A stretch of DNA of 64,000 nt from Novosphingobium sp. GTDB taxonomy: Bacteria > Pseudomonadota > Alphaproteobacteria > Sphingomonadales > Sphingomonadaceae. Below, piece by piece: positions 25,031-35,582 of this stretch; the stretch's first letter is position 1; each line of letters starts with the position of its first letter. The position numbers and the translations under genes were made by a program. The DNA is taken from NCBI GenBank assembly GCA_024236235.1, contig JACKKV010000001.1:372001-436000 (forward strand), read 5' to 3'. The notes beneath the pieces are model-generated. The model had not been told where the DNA came from, searched no databases, and saw only the letters and a list, made by a program, of their open reading frames with translations.

Positions 25031-25711
25031 TCAATGGCACAGCTCCGCCGCCAATGCCAGCAACGCGCGATCATCAGGTGATGGCGCGCTGCGCACTTCG
25101 CGCCAGCCCGACCCTGCCGCCTCCGCAATGCGCGGACCCAGCGCAGCAATTTTCACGCGGCTGCGGGCAAGGCCCAGCCTGTCGCATTCCGCGCCGAAAT
25201 GCCGCGCCGCCGCTGTCGAATGAAGCAGCACGACCGCGCCGCGGCGCAGCACCTCTGCCATGTCGGAGGACAATGGCACAGCCACACTTTCATAAGCGAT
25301 GCGAGTGACCAGGCGAATGGCAGCTGGCGGGTGCAGTGCGACATGATCCGCTCCGGCCACCCGCAACAGGGTGAGCCTTTGCCCTGCCAATCCGTCAATC
25401 ACTCCCTGCAAGCCGCCATGACCGATGCTCGACACAGTAAAGCCCGCTTCGCGCGCGGCCATCGCCGTTGCTTCGCCCACTACATGCGCGGGTTTGCCGC
25501 AAAAGCGCGCAAGCTGCGGGCCGCCATGACGCAGCGCATTGGCGCTGCCAAGCAGAAGGCCGTCAATTTTCACCGCTTCGGGCGCGTCCCAGTCCAGCGC
25601 ACGAATTTCGAACAACGGCGCACCTTGCGCATCAAGCCCGGCCTGCCGAGCGGCACCAAGCGTGGCTGAAAAACCTGGCTCGGGCCGCAAGACCAGGATC
25701 GGCAGGCGCAT
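25031..25711 (-). CDS. hemD: Uroporphyrinogen-III synthase
   Basis: A 226-residue cytoplasmic enzyme that closes hydroxymethylbilane to uroporphyrinogen III, the branch point to heme and siroheme. The family is poorly conserved, but ILVLRPEPG at the start, GSANALRHG, HVVGEATAMAAREAGF and VLLHSTAAARHF are recognisable. It begins one base after the hemC stop, a standard hemC-hemD arrangement. Heme is needed for the c-type cytochromes of the sox locus, but no regulatory link is visible. Confidence 0.9.
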   Translation of the reverse strand: MRLPILVLRPEPGFSATLGAARQAGLDAQGAPLFEIRALDWDAPEAVKIDGLLLGSANALRHGGPQLARFCGKPAHVVGEATAMAAREAGFTVSSIGHGGLQGVIDGLAGQRLTLLRVAGADHVALHPPAAIRLVTRIAYESVAVPLSSDMAEVLRRGAVVLLHSTAAARHFGAECDRLGLARSRVKIAALGPRIAEAAGSGWREVRSAPSPDDRALLALAAELCH

Positions 25712-25712
25712 C

Positions 25713-26639
25713 TCAGCCCGCGCCGAACAGGGCGGTTATCGCGGGGCTGGCCCGGTGCAGCAGATCACGCGCGAGTGCGGCCGGCCCGTCGCAATCTCCG
25801 GCAGGGAACACCGCGCGCCCCTCAACCCGTTCCGCGCCATCGGCGCTGAAGATGGCCGCGCGCAGCGACAGCGTCCCGCCATCGGCAAGGCACAGCACCG
25901 CCACGGCACTGTGGCAGCTTCCGCCCAGTGCGGCGAGCAGCGCGCGCTCCGCCATCACCGTTGCCCGGCTGGGCGAATGATCGATCGCGGCAAGCACGCG
26001 CTGCGTTTCGGCATCTGCCGACCGGCATTCCAGCCCGATCGCCCCTTGCGCGGGCGCAGGCAGCCATTGCTGCGGATCAAGCACCGTGCCGACATTGTCC
26101 CGCCCCAGCCGTGAAAGCCCGGCTGCAGCCAGCAGCGTTGCCTCCGCTTCCCCCTGGTCCAGCCGGGCCAGACGGGTCGCCACATTGCCGCGAAACGGCA
26201 CGATGGTGCAATCGGGCCGCGCATGCAGCAGCTGCGCAGCGCGGCGCGGCGCGCTGGTGCCCACGCGCGCACCGTGGGGCAGACCGGCAATCGATCCGGC
26301 GCCCACCAGCACATCAGCGACCTCCGCACGAGGTAGAATCGCGGCAATCTCCAGCCAGCCGGGGCGCAGCGTTTCGACATCCTTCATCGAATGGACGGCA
26401 GCGTCGATCCGCCCTTCGTGCAGCCATTCGTCCAGTTCCTTGGTCCACAGCGCCTTGCCGCCGATCTCGGCCAGCGGACGATCCTGGACCTTGTCACCGC
26501 TGGCGGTGACGGGAACCAGCTCCACCGCATCTTCCGGCCATTTGTGCGCGGCACACAGGCGCGCGCGCGCTTCATGTGCCTGGGCCATGGCGAGCGGGGA
26601 GCGGCGTGTGCCGAGGCGTATGCGTGGAGTGATAGTCAT
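25713..26639 (-). CDS. hemC: Porphobilinogen deaminase (hydroxymethylbilane synthase)
   Basis: This 308-residue enzyme polymerises four porphobilinogens. The motifs RLGTRRSPLAMAQA, ASGDKVQDRPLAEIGGKALW, VHSMKDVE and GTSAPRRAAQL are intact. The cysteine carrying the dipyrromethane cofactor lies in LGGSCHSAVAV. The ATG at 26639 matches the family start; the longer open frame running to 27032 lies antisense to tsaD. It is divergent from tsaD with a 45-base gap, so the two promoters must overlap there. Confidence 0.95.
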   Translation of the reverse strand: MTITPRIRLGTRRSPLAMAQAHEARARLCAAHKWPEDAVELVPVTASGDKVQDRPLAEIGGKALWTKELDEWLHEGRIDAAVHSMKDVETLRPGWLEIAAILPRAEVADVLVGAGSIAGLPHGARVGTSAPRRAAQLLHARPDCTIVPFRGNVATRLARLDQGEAEATLLAAAGLSRLGRDNVGTVLDPQQWLPAPAQGAIGLECRSADAETQRVLAAIDHSPSRATVMAERALLAALGGSCHSAVAVLCLADGGTLSLRAAIFSADGAERVEGRAVFPAGDCDGPAALARDLLHRASPAITALFGAG

Positions 26640-26684
26640 AAGCGTTGCTTGCCCTAACCAGCAATTTTCTCCAGTGGAAGAGGC

Positions 26685-27719
26685 ATGGCGCTGATCCTGG
26701 GCATAGAGTCGAGTTGTGACGAAACCGCGGTGGCACTGGTCGCCAGCGACCGGCGGGTGCTGGCGCAGCGCATCGCCTCGCAGGACGAAGCTCATCGCCC
26801 CTATGGCGGGGTGGTGCCCGAAATCGCGGCCCGCGCCCATGCCGAACGGCTGGCCCCGCTGATCGGGGATACACTGGCCGATGCGGGCTGCGGGCTGGAC
26901 GCGGTGGACGCCATCGCCGCAACCGCAGGCCCGGGATTGATCGGCGGGGTGATGGTGGGGCTGGTCACGGGCAAGGCCATGGCGATGGCGGCGGGCAAGC
27001 CGCTGATCGCAATCAATCACCTGGAAGGCCATGCGCTGTCGCCGCGCCTGTCCGATCCCGCACTTGAATTCCCCTACGGCCTGGTGCTGGTTTCAGGCGG
27101 GCACTGCCAGATCCTGCGGGTGGACGGCGTTGGCCGGTTCCGCCGCCTTGCCACCACGATTGACGATGCGCTGGGCGAAGCCTTCGACAAGACCGCCAAG
27201 ATCCTTGGCCTTGGCTATCCCGGCGGCCCGGCGGTGGAAAGGCTGGCGCGCGAAGGCGATGCGAGCGCGGTTCCCCTGCCCCGCCCGTTGCTGGGCAGCA
27301 AGGAACCGCATTTTTCCTTCGCCGGGCTGAAAAGCGCGGTGCTGCGCGCCAAGGAAAGCGGTGAATATTGCAACGCGGATATCGCCGCCGCCTTCCAGCA
27401 GGCCGCGATTGACTGCCTCGTCGACCGGCTGGAACGCGCGCTCGACGCGATGAGCGGGATCACCGCTCTGGTCGTGGCGGGCGGGGTGGCCGCCAATCAG
27501 GCGATCCGCGGCGCGCTGGAAACTCTGGCCGCGCGCAACGGGCTGCCCTTCATCGCCCCGCCGCTGGCGCTGTGCACGGACAATGCGGCCATGATCGCCT
27601 GGGCGGGGGCAGAACGCTATGCCATGGGCCAGTCCGATCCGCTCGATTTTGCGGCGCGCCCGCGCTGGCCGCTTGATCCCGATGCGCAACCCGTGCGCGG
27701 TGCGGGGGTGAAGGCATGA
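26685..27719 (+). CDS. tsaD: tRNA N6-threonylcarbamoyladenosine transferase TsaD
   Basis: A 344-residue metal-dependent ASKHA-fold enzyme that adds threonylcarbamoyl to A37 of ANN-decoding tRNAs, with TsaB and TsaE as partners. ILGIESSCDETAVAL at the start, INHLEGHAL with the two metal histidines, VSGGHCQIL and VVAGGVAANQAIR are all present. Full length. It overlaps gpsA by four bases, a common alphaproteobacterial pairing next to hemC. Confidence 0.96.
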   Translation: MALILGIESSCDETAVALVASDRRVLAQRIASQDEAHRPYGGVVPEIAARAHAERLAPLIGDTLADAGCGLDAVDAIAATAGPGLIGGVMVGLVTGKAMAMAAGKPLIAINHLEGHALSPRLSDPALEFPYGLVLVSGGHCQILRVDGVGRFRRLATTIDDALGEAFDKTAKILGLGYPGGPAVERLAREGDASAVPLPRPLLGSKEPHFSFAGLKSAVLRAKESGEYCNADIAAAFQQAAIDCLVDRLERALDAMSGITALVVAGGVAANQAIRGALETLAARNGLPFIAPPLALCTDNAAMIAWAGAERYAMGQSDPLDFAARPRWPLDPDAQPVRGAGVKA

Positions 27720-28720
27720 CCGGCGGCACATGCAACATCGGCGTGGTGGGCGCAGGCGCATGGGGCACGGCGCTGGCGCACATGCTCGCCTCGGACGGGC
27801 GCGACGTGCTGATCTGGGCACTGGAGCCGGAACTGGTCGAACAGATCAACGCCAGCCATCGCAACGCGCTCTACCTGCCCGCCGCCGCCCTCGCCCCGAC
27901 GATCCGCGCAACGGGCGATCTGGCGCAACTGGCGGGCTGCGATGCGCTGCTGCTGGTCACCCCGGCGCAGCATCTGGGCAATATTCTGGGGCGGATGCCC
28001 GTTATCCCGCGCGATCTGGTGCTGTGCAGCAAGGGGATCGAACAGAACAGCGGCCGGCTGATGAGCGATGTGGCGCATGATGCCGCGCCATCCAGCGAGA
28101 TCGCGGTCCTTTCCGGCCCCACCTTCGCGCATGAAGTGGCTGCCGGCCTGCCCACTGCGGTGACGCTGGCCTGCGGCGGCGGCGACGCGCAATGGCAAAG
28201 GCTGGCGCCTGCCATCGCGCGGCCCGCCTTCCGGCCCTATTATTCGGACGATGTGATCGGCGCCGAAGTGGGCGGCGCAGTCAAGAATGTCCTCGCCATC
28301 GCCTGCGGCGTGGTCGAAGGGCTGCGGCTTGGCCAGAATGCGCGCGCGGCGGTGATCGCGCGCGGATATGCGGAAATGCTCCGCTTCGGCGAAGCGCTGG
28401 GCGCGCAGGCCGCAACGCTCGCCGGGCTGTGCGGGCTTGGCGATCTGGTGCTGACCTGCTCTTCCACCTCCAGCCGCAATTTCTCGCTCGGCAAGGCCCT
28501 CGGCGAAGGGCAATCCGCCGCCGCGCTGATGGCGGACCGGCGCACCGTGGCCGAAGGGGCACATACCGCGCCCGTGCTGGTCGAACTGGCAGCGCGGCAC
28601 AACACCGCCATGCCGCTGGTGGAAGCGGTGCATCGCCTGCTGCAGGGCGCCCGGGCGGATGCCATCGTCGCTGATATCCTCGCCCGGCCATTGCAGGCAG
28701 AACTGGGCAATCCTGCGTGA
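27716..28720 (+). CDS. gpsA: Glycerol-3-phosphate dehydrogenase [NAD(P)+]
   Basis: A 334-residue cytoplasmic enzyme that reduces dihydroxyacetone phosphate to sn-glycerol 3-phosphate for phospholipid synthesis. The Rossmann motif GAGAWGTALAHML (residues 10-22), LCSKGIE, LSGPTFAHEVAAG, the catalytic lysine in GGAVKNVLAIACG and GLGDLVLTC are intact. Coupled to tsaD by ATGA and to the next gene by GTGA, so three genes form a tight unit. Confidence 0.96.
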   Translation: MTGGTCNIGVVGAGAWGTALAHMLASDGRDVLIWALEPELVEQINASHRNALYLPAAALAPTIRATGDLAQLAGCDALLLVTPAQHLGNILGRMPVIPRDLVLCSKGIEQNSGRLMSDVAHDAAPSSEIAVLSGPTFAHEVAAGLPTAVTLACGGGDAQWQRLAPAIARPAFRPYYSDDVIGAEVGGAVKNVLAIACGVVEGLRLGQNARAAVIARGYAEMLRFGEALGAQAATLAGLCGLGDLVLTCSSTSSRNFSLGKALGEGQSAAALMADRRTVAEGAHTAPVLVELAARHNTAMPLVEAVHRLLQGARADAIVADILARPLQAELGNPA

Positions 28721-30204
28721 CCGAAGACAGATCGCAGGCTGACATCGCCGCCCTCGCCAAGGGTGGGCGCACCAATTTCATGGGCTTCCTGCTGCGGCTG
28801 GCGGCGCGAATCCCCTTCCTGTTCATTGCCGGCAGACTTTATGGGCCGGAGGCGCTGGGCCGGTTCGCCTCCGCGCTGGTGCTGGTCGAACTGACGGGAC
28901 AGCTTTGCGCGCTGGGGATGAAGCGGGGGCTTGCCCTGTGGCTTTCGCAGGACGAGGTGCGCAAACCGGCCAATATCGTCGCTGACGGGCTGCTGCTGGC
29001 GCTGCTGTTTTCCTGCCTGACCGCGGCCGCGCTTTATGCCTTCCCCTACCCCATGTTCCCGAGCGGGCACTACACCGCGATTGACCGGCTGATGCCGCTG
29101 GCGATCATCCCGCTGGCCCTGACCGAAGTGGCGCTCGCGGCGCAGGCCTATCGCTTCGATATCGCCACCACCGTGCGTTCGCGCGCCGTGGTCGAACCCT
29201 GGACGATCTCGATCGGCGCGGGCGTGATGTATTTCATCCTGCCTGACAGCGGGTTGGCGATTGCCTTTCTCGCGTCCGTCTTCGCGGCGGCGGTAACTGC
29301 ATTCGTCCCGCTGCTGCGCAGTTACGGCCTGCCCGAGGCATGGCACCCTCGCCCGGCAATGATGTGGCGACTGACCCGGCAGAGCCTGCCGCTGGCCACT
29401 GCCGATGCGATCGAATGGGGCACCCGCAGACTGGACATTGCGCTGCTGGGAATTTTCGCCTCCCCGGCAACGGTCGGCATTTACTATGTCGCCCAGCAAG
29501 TGGCGAGCCTGCCGCAAAAGCTGAAAACCAGCTTTGAGCCGATCCTTGGCCCGGTCATCACCCGCAATCTGAAGGAACGCAATTATGCCGCCATCGCGCG
29601 GCAGGTGTGCCAGGTTGGGTTCTGGATCACCGCCGCACAGGCCGGGATCGCGCTGGCGCTGGGCATTCCGGGCGAAGGGGTGATGGGGCTGGTCGGGCCG
29701 GAATTCGTGAGCGGGACGGCCGCGCTGGCCTTCCTGCTGGCGGCCGAGGTGCTGGCCTCCACCGCCGTCGTTTCGGAAGCGGCGCTGGTCTATATCGCTC
29801 GCATCCGTAACCTGTGGGTTTCGGTCCTGACCATCCTGGTCCAGGCCGCCATTACCATCGCGCTGATCCTGCTGGTCCGCCATTATGGCCTGGGTGAATT
29901 GTTCATGGCCGCTGCGGCAGCGGGCGGGCTGGCGATTGCCCTTGGCCTGGCCTCCTTCATCAAGGCCTGGATCCTCGCCGCGATTCTCAACGAACGGATC
30001 AACAACTGGCGCTGGGCGCTGGTCTGGGCGGCGGCACCGGCGGTCGTGGTCGGCTGGCTGTTTACTCAATTGCCCGAATGGGCCGAACTGCTGTTCGGCG
30101 TGCCCGCGATCCTGCTGACTTATGGCTGGGTGATCTGGAAAAAGGGATTCGGCCCTGAAGACCGGATCCTGTTCCGGCACCAGGCCCGCCCCGAACCGGG
30201 CTGA
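28717..30204 (+). CDS. Lipopolysaccharide/polysaccharide flippase-like membrane protein (MOP superfamily)
   Basis: A 495-residue protein with about twelve to fourteen hydrophobic segments, GTG start overlapping the gpsA stop. The opening NFMGFLLRLAARIPFLFIAGRLYGPEALGRFA resembles the entry of Wzx/RfbX-like oligosaccharide flippases (core: IAGRLYGPEALGRFA). It probably moves a lipid-linked glycan or other lipid intermediate across the inner membrane. No glycosyltransferases are adjacent, so its substrate is unknown. The coupling to gpsA may be only positional. Confidence 0.8.
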   Translation: MTEDRSQADIAALAKGGRTNFMGFLLRLAARIPFLFIAGRLYGPEALGRFASALVLVELTGQLCALGMKRGLALWLSQDEVRKPANIVADGLLLALLFSCLTAAALYAFPYPMFPSGHYTAIDRLMPLAIIPLALTEVALAAQAYRFDIATTVRSRAVVEPWTISIGAGVMYFILPDSGLAIAFLASVFAAAVTAFVPLLRSYGLPEAWHPRPAMMWRLTRQSLPLATADAIEWGTRRLDIALLGIFASPATVGIYYVAQQVASLPQKLKTSFEPILGPVITRNLKERNYAAIARQVCQVGFWITAAQAGIALALGIPGEGVMGLVGPEFVSGTAALAFLLAAEVLASTAVVSEAALVYIARIRNLWVSVLTILVQAAITIALILLVRHYGLGELFMAAAAAGGLAIALGLASFIKAWILAAILNERINNWRWALVWAAAPAVVVGWLFTQLPEWAELLFGVPAILLTYGWVIWKKGFGPEDRILFRHQARPEPG

Positions 30205-30229
30205 AACCCGCGCAATTCGTCGCGTCTGC

Positions 30230-30256
30230 GGGGCGTTCAGTCGCCATTCACGCCCC
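30230..30256 (+). terminator. Hairpin after flippase gene
   Basis: GGGGCG (30230-30235) and CGCCCC (30251-30256) can pair around a 15-base loop in the 99-base gap before the VWA gene. There is no T-run after it, so intrinsic termination is uncertain. Confidence 0.3.
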
Positions 30257-30303
30257 GGGCACATCTTCTCCAGCACCCGAGGAAGCGAGAAGAGAGGTTC
30301 GGC

Positions 30304-31995
30304 ATGCGCCATTTGAACACGCGATTGACGCAGATTTTCGTTGCCGGATGCGGCGCTGCCATTCTGGCCGGATGCGCCAGCACCAGGGAAGATGAACGCA
30401 TCGTCGTTACGGCCCAGAAATCCCAAAGCGACGAAATAGGCGATGCCGCCGCACCCCCGCCTCCACCGCCCCCGCCGGTCGTCAGCCCTGCCCCGCCGCC
30501 GCGGGTCATGGCGCAGGAATCGGTGGCGGCAGGCATGATGACCCGCCATGCCCCCGGACATTACGTTCCACCCGTGGTGGTTCCCGCCGATCCGGGGCGC
30601 GAACGCTATGACGGCGAGGAGGTTTCGCCCGTCAAACTGGTGGCCCAGGAACCGGTTTCGACCTTCTCGGTCGATGTCGATACGGGCGCTTATGCCAACA
30701 GCCGCCGTTTTCTGACCCAAGGCATGCTACCGCCGCAAGATGCGGTGCGCACCGAAGAGATGATCAATTATTTCCGCTATGATTATGCGGCCCCTGAAAG
30801 CAAGGCGGTGCCCTTTACCGTCACCACCGGCATCGCGCGCACGCCATGGAACCAGAACACCCGACTGATGCGGATTGGCCTGCGCGGGTACGATCTGCCC
30901 CGCGCCGAACGCCCGCCCGCCAATCTGGTGTTCCTGATGGATGTGTCGGGATCAATGAACAGCCCCGACAAACTGCCGCTGGTCAAATCGGCGCTGTCCA
31001 CGCTGGCCGGGCGGCTTTCGAAAAACGACCGTGTGTCCATCGTCGTCTATGCGGGCGCTGCCGGTCTGGTGCTGGAGCCGACCAATGACACGGCGAGAAT
31101 CCGCGCCGCGCTGGACCGGCTTGCGGCAGGCGGTTCGACCGCTGGCGGCGCCGGGCTGCAACTGGCCTATCAGATCGCGCGCGACAACATGATCGAAGGC
31201 GGGGTCAACCGGGTGATCCTGGCGACTGACGGCGATTTCAACGTCGGGGTTTCCGATCAGGGCTCGCTGGTCGAAATGATCGAGCGGGAACGTGACAGCG
31301 GCGTGACGCTGACCACGCTGGGATTTGGCACCGGCAATTACAACGAAGCGATGATGGAACAGATCGCCAATCACGGGAACGGCAATTATTCCTATATCGA
31401 CAGCGCGCTGGAGGCGGAAAAAGTCCTGTCCGATGAAATGCAGTCGACCCTGTTCACCATCGCCAAGGATGTGAAGATCCAGGTCGAATTCAACCCGGCC
31501 TTTGTCAGCCAGTACCGCTTGCTGGGCTATGAAAACCGTGCGCTGCGCAACGAAGATTTCAACAATGACAAGGTCGATGCGGGTGATATCGGCGCGGGCC
31601 ATCAGGTGACCGCCATTTATGAAATCGTGCCGGCCGGGACAAAGGGCTGGGTCGATCCGCTGCGCTACAGCGAGACGGGCACAAGGGCGGACGCGACAGC
31701 GGGCGAGCTGGCCTTCGTCAAGCTGCGCTACAAGCTGCCGGACGGAAAAGTCTCGAAACTGATCGAACGGGCGGTTCCCGCCGCCAGCCTGGCGGGCGCG
31801 CCCGCGCTCACGGGTGATTTTGCCTTTGCCGCCTCAGTCGCGGCTTTCGGGCAGAAATTGCGCGGCGATCCGCTGCTGGGCGATTTTACATTTGGCCAGA
31901 TCGCGGCGCTGGCGGGCAAGCAATCGGTTTACTGGCGGCAGGAATATCTGCGGCTGGTTTCCGTGGCGGAAGGACTCGAACAGAACCGGCCCTGA
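30304..31995 (+). CDS. VWA-domain lipoprotein (YfbK-like)
   Basis: A 563-residue protein with a lipoprotein signal whose lipobox is LAGC (Cys about residue 21), followed by a proline-rich tether (residues about 49-70). A YfbK-type N-terminal segment (TFSVDVDTGAYANSRRFL) precedes a von Willebrand A domain with the MIDAS motif DVSGSMNS and ATDGDFNVG. The C-terminal third matches the domain that follows VWA in this family. Function in bacteria is unclear; envelope location is expected. GAGAGG precedes the start. The next gene encodes an OmpA-like protein in the same direction. Confidence 0.85.
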   Translation: MRHLNTRLTQIFVAGCGAAILAGCASTREDERIVVTAQKSQSDEIGDAAAPPPPPPPPVVSPAPPPRVMAQESVAAGMMTRHAPGHYVPPVVVPADPGRERYDGEEVSPVKLVAQEPVSTFSVDVDTGAYANSRRFLTQGMLPPQDAVRTEEMINYFRYDYAAPESKAVPFTVTTGIARTPWNQNTRLMRIGLRGYDLPRAERPPANLVFLMDVSGSMNSPDKLPLVKSALSTLAGRLSKNDRVSIVVYAGAAGLVLEPTNDTARIRAALDRLAAGGSTAGGAGLQLAYQIARDNMIEGGVNRVILATDGDFNVGVSDQGSLVEMIERERDSGVTLTTLGFGTGNYNEAMMEQIANHGNGNYSYIDSALEAEKVLSDEMQSTLFTIAKDVKIQVEFNPAFVSQYRLLGYENRALRNEDFNNDKVDAGDIGAGHQVTAIYEIVPAGTKGWVDPLRYSETGTRADATAGELAFVKLRYKLPDGKVSKLIERAVPAASLAGAPALTGDFAFAASVAAFGQKLRGDPLLGDFTFGQIAALAGKQSVYWRQEYLRLVSVAEGLEQNRP

Positions 31996-32033
31996 CTCTT
32001 CCCCCGCGCGCAGTGCGCGGTTAAGGAAGGGGC

Positions 32034-32774
32034 ATGGCCCCTCGTCAGCCCATCCTCATTGCGCTTGGTGCGCTTGCCAGCGTCCTGCCGGCCGTACTCG
32101 GCGCGAAGATTGGCGGGCCTGCCATGGCGCAACGGCTGCAGGCGCAAGCGCAAGAGGTTGTCGCCAGACAGGGCGGGCATGGCGTGACCGTGCGGTTCCT
32201 GACCGGGAATGGCTGGCCCACGCGCCATGCCGTGCTGGATGGCGGCAAGCACTTGAATGACGCCACCCGGGCCGGCACCGCGCGGGCGATCGCGGCGATC
32301 CCGGGCGTTGGCGGCGTGCGCTGGTTCAACGCTTCGGCCCTTGTCGCGCGCGAACAGGAGGCGCTGCACCCGCTGCATTGCCAGGATGATGTGGCCGCGC
32401 TGCTGCGTGCCCGCACCATCCGCTTCGAGGAATCGAGCGCGGCGATTGACAAGAGCAGCCGCGAGCTGGTCGATGAAGTCGCCACTGCGCTGCGCCCCTG
32501 CCTTGGCAGCATCATTTCCATCACCGGCCACACTGACAGTTCCGGCGCGGAACCGGGCAATCTGGCCCTGTCGCAGGAACGCGCCGATGCGGTGCGCGAC
32601 GCTCTGGTCCAGCGGGGCATCCCGCGCGACGGAATCCGCACTCTGGGGATGGGTTCAGGCATGCCGGTCAACGGCCTTGAACCGGATGACCCGGCCAACC
32701 GGCGGATCGAGTTCGCAGTGATCGCGACCGTGCCACTCAAACCCACCCCGGTTGACGTTCCCGGGCCCAGGTAA
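32034..32774 (+). CDS. OmpA-like peptidoglycan-binding protein
   Basis: A 246-residue protein with a signal or anchor sequence (residues 1 to about 24). A BON-like middle region (residues about 40-100) is followed by a C-terminal OmpA domain. The domain shows IRFEESSAAIDKSS, ITGHTDSSGAEPGNLALSQERADAVRDAL (core ITGHTDSSG and LALSQERADAV) and DDPANRRIEF, whose Asp and Arg bind diaminopimelate. It is 38 bases downstream of the VWA lipoprotein gene and probably acts at the cell wall. Shorter than most BON-OmpA proteins. Confidence 0.8.
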   Translation: MAPRQPILIALGALASVLPAVLGAKIGGPAMAQRLQAQAQEVVARQGGHGVTVRFLTGNGWPTRHAVLDGGKHLNDATRAGTARAIAAIPGVGGVRWFNASALVAREQEALHPLHCQDDVAALLRARTIRFEESSAAIDKSSRELVDEVATALRPCLGSIISITGHTDSSGAEPGNLALSQERADAVRDALVQRGIPRDGIRTLGMGSGMPVNGLEPDDPANRRIEFAVIATVPLKPTPVDVPGPR

Positions 32775-32783
32775 GGACAGGAC

Positions 32784-32879
32784 ATGCCGATCTGGATGGA
32801 ACTGAGCATACTGGCCCTCATCGCCTATGGCATCGGGCTGGCGCTGGGCTGGACCGTGTTCAGCCGCGGCGGAAAATGA
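32784..32879 (+). CDS. 31-residue single-span membrane protein
   Basis: ATG to TGA encodes 31 residues: a short MPIWMELS start, one hydrophobic helix (about residues 7-26, with GxxLxxG packing) and a basic SRGGK end. AAGGACAGGA lies just before the start. It sits 9 bases after the OmpA-like gene and 27 bases before the helix-hairpin-helix gene. The strong ribosome site and operonic spacing argue that it is translated. No function is known. Confidence 0.6.
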   Translation: MPIWMELSILALIAYGIGLALGWTVFSRGGK

Positions 32880-32906
32880 CGGCGACTTCATCAGGAGAAT
32901 GCACGG

Positions 32907-33395
32907 ATGATTGAATTGGTTACAGAGTTCTGGTGGGTTCTGGTCGCTGCCCTGCTGATCGGGGTGGTTGTCGCCTGGTTGCTGTTCGCCAATCGCCGCA
33001 CCCGGGTTGAAACGCTGCGGACCGGCGATGTGCTGGACGACGGCGCGGCCCCGGCACAGCGCAATCAGGCGCTGATTGACCGTCCCGCGCCGCCAACTGC
33101 ACCCGTCCCACAGGCCGCGCCGGCACCGGCGGCGGCCGCGCAACCAGCCGCTACTGGCGGTGATGATCTCAGCCGTATCAAGGGCGTGGGGCCGAAACTG
33201 GTCGCCCTGCTCCATTCACTCGGGGTCACCCGCTTTGACCAGATCGCCGGGTGGACGGATGCAGACATTGCGCGGATCGATGCGCAACTGGGCAATTTCA
33301 GCGGGCGGATTGAACGTGACAGCTGGGTGGAGCAGGCCGGTTATCTCGCCCGGGGCGACAGTGCCGGCTTCGAAAGCCGGTTCGGAAAGGGCTGA
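32907..33395 (+). CDS. Membrane-anchored helix-hairpin-helix protein
   Basis: A 162-residue protein with an N-terminal membrane helix (about residues 10-30) and an Ala/Pro-rich linker (60-85). A C-terminal domain of about 70 residues contains DDLSRIKGVGPKLVALLHSL and FDQIAGWTDADIARID. This domain is a helix-hairpin-helix found in many small alphaproteobacterial proteins and labelled as a predicted 5' nuclease or complex I subunit E-like tail. DNA binding is possible but unproven, and the membrane anchor makes it odd. Last of the VWA-OmpA-microprotein group. Confidence 0.7.
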   Translation: MIELVTEFWWVLVAALLIGVVVAWLLFANRRTRVETLRTGDVLDDGAAPAQRNQALIDRPAPPTAPVPQAAPAPAAAAQPAATGGDDLSRIKGVGPKLVALLHSLGVTRFDQIAGWTDADIARIDAQLGNFSGRIERDSWVEQAGYLARGDSAGFESRFGKG

Positions 33396-33399
33396 AACG

Positions 33400-33433
33400 A
33401 CACGGGCGGTTTTCAGCCCGCACCGCCTCGTGT
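33400..33433 (+). terminator. Stem-loop between HHH gene and acs
   Basis: ACACGGGCGG (33400-33409) pairs with CCGCC-T-CGTGT (33423-33433) with one bulged T, around a 13-base loop that holds an alternative CGGGC/GCCCG pairing. The two folds compete, as in an attenuator. There is no T-run, so it may be a processing or Rho-linked element instead. Confidence 0.4.
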
Positions 33434-33470
33434 AGCAAAGCAAACACGAATATGTTTCGGGGAGTTGGCA

Positions 33471-35429
<1,959 letters not shown>

Positions 35430-35582
35430 TCAGGCGCCTTGCGGGGTCTGCGCCTTCTTCCAGCGATGATAGGTCTTTTCGGAGATGCCTTCTTCGCGGC
35501 AGCTCACGCACACGCCCTTCCCGCTGGCGATGGAACGTTCGATCCGGCGACATTTAGCATCCTTGTCTGGAATCGCCACCAT
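35430..35582 (-). CDS. 50-residue helix-turn-helix protein (IS3 OrfA-like HTH)
   Basis: Encodes 50 residues. VCVSCREEGISEKTYHRWKK matches the helix-turn-helix of IS3-family OrfA proteins (CRxHGISExTFYRWK), with nothing else of a transposase. Three cysteines (Cys11, Cys25, Cys28), two as CxxC, are notable in a sulfur locus. Its ATG overlaps the sulP stop (TGATG), so it is translated from the pdo-sqr-sulP message. It may be a domesticated DNA-binding protein or a small redox/metal-sensing regulator; this is inference. Confidence 0.6.
   Translation of the reverse strand: MVAIPDKDAKCRRIERSIASGKGVCVSCREEGISEKTYHRWKKAQTPQGA

Noticed and set aside
28240..30720. 826-codon open frame on the minus strand
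   Set aside because: Antisense to gpsA, the flippase and the start of the VWA gene; low-complexity Gln/Arg-rich translation typical of GC-rich shadow frames.
35430..35582. Insertion sequence remnant
   Set aside because: No inverted repeats, OrfB or catalytic DDE residues nearby, and the frame is intact and coupled to sulP; treated as a gene instead.
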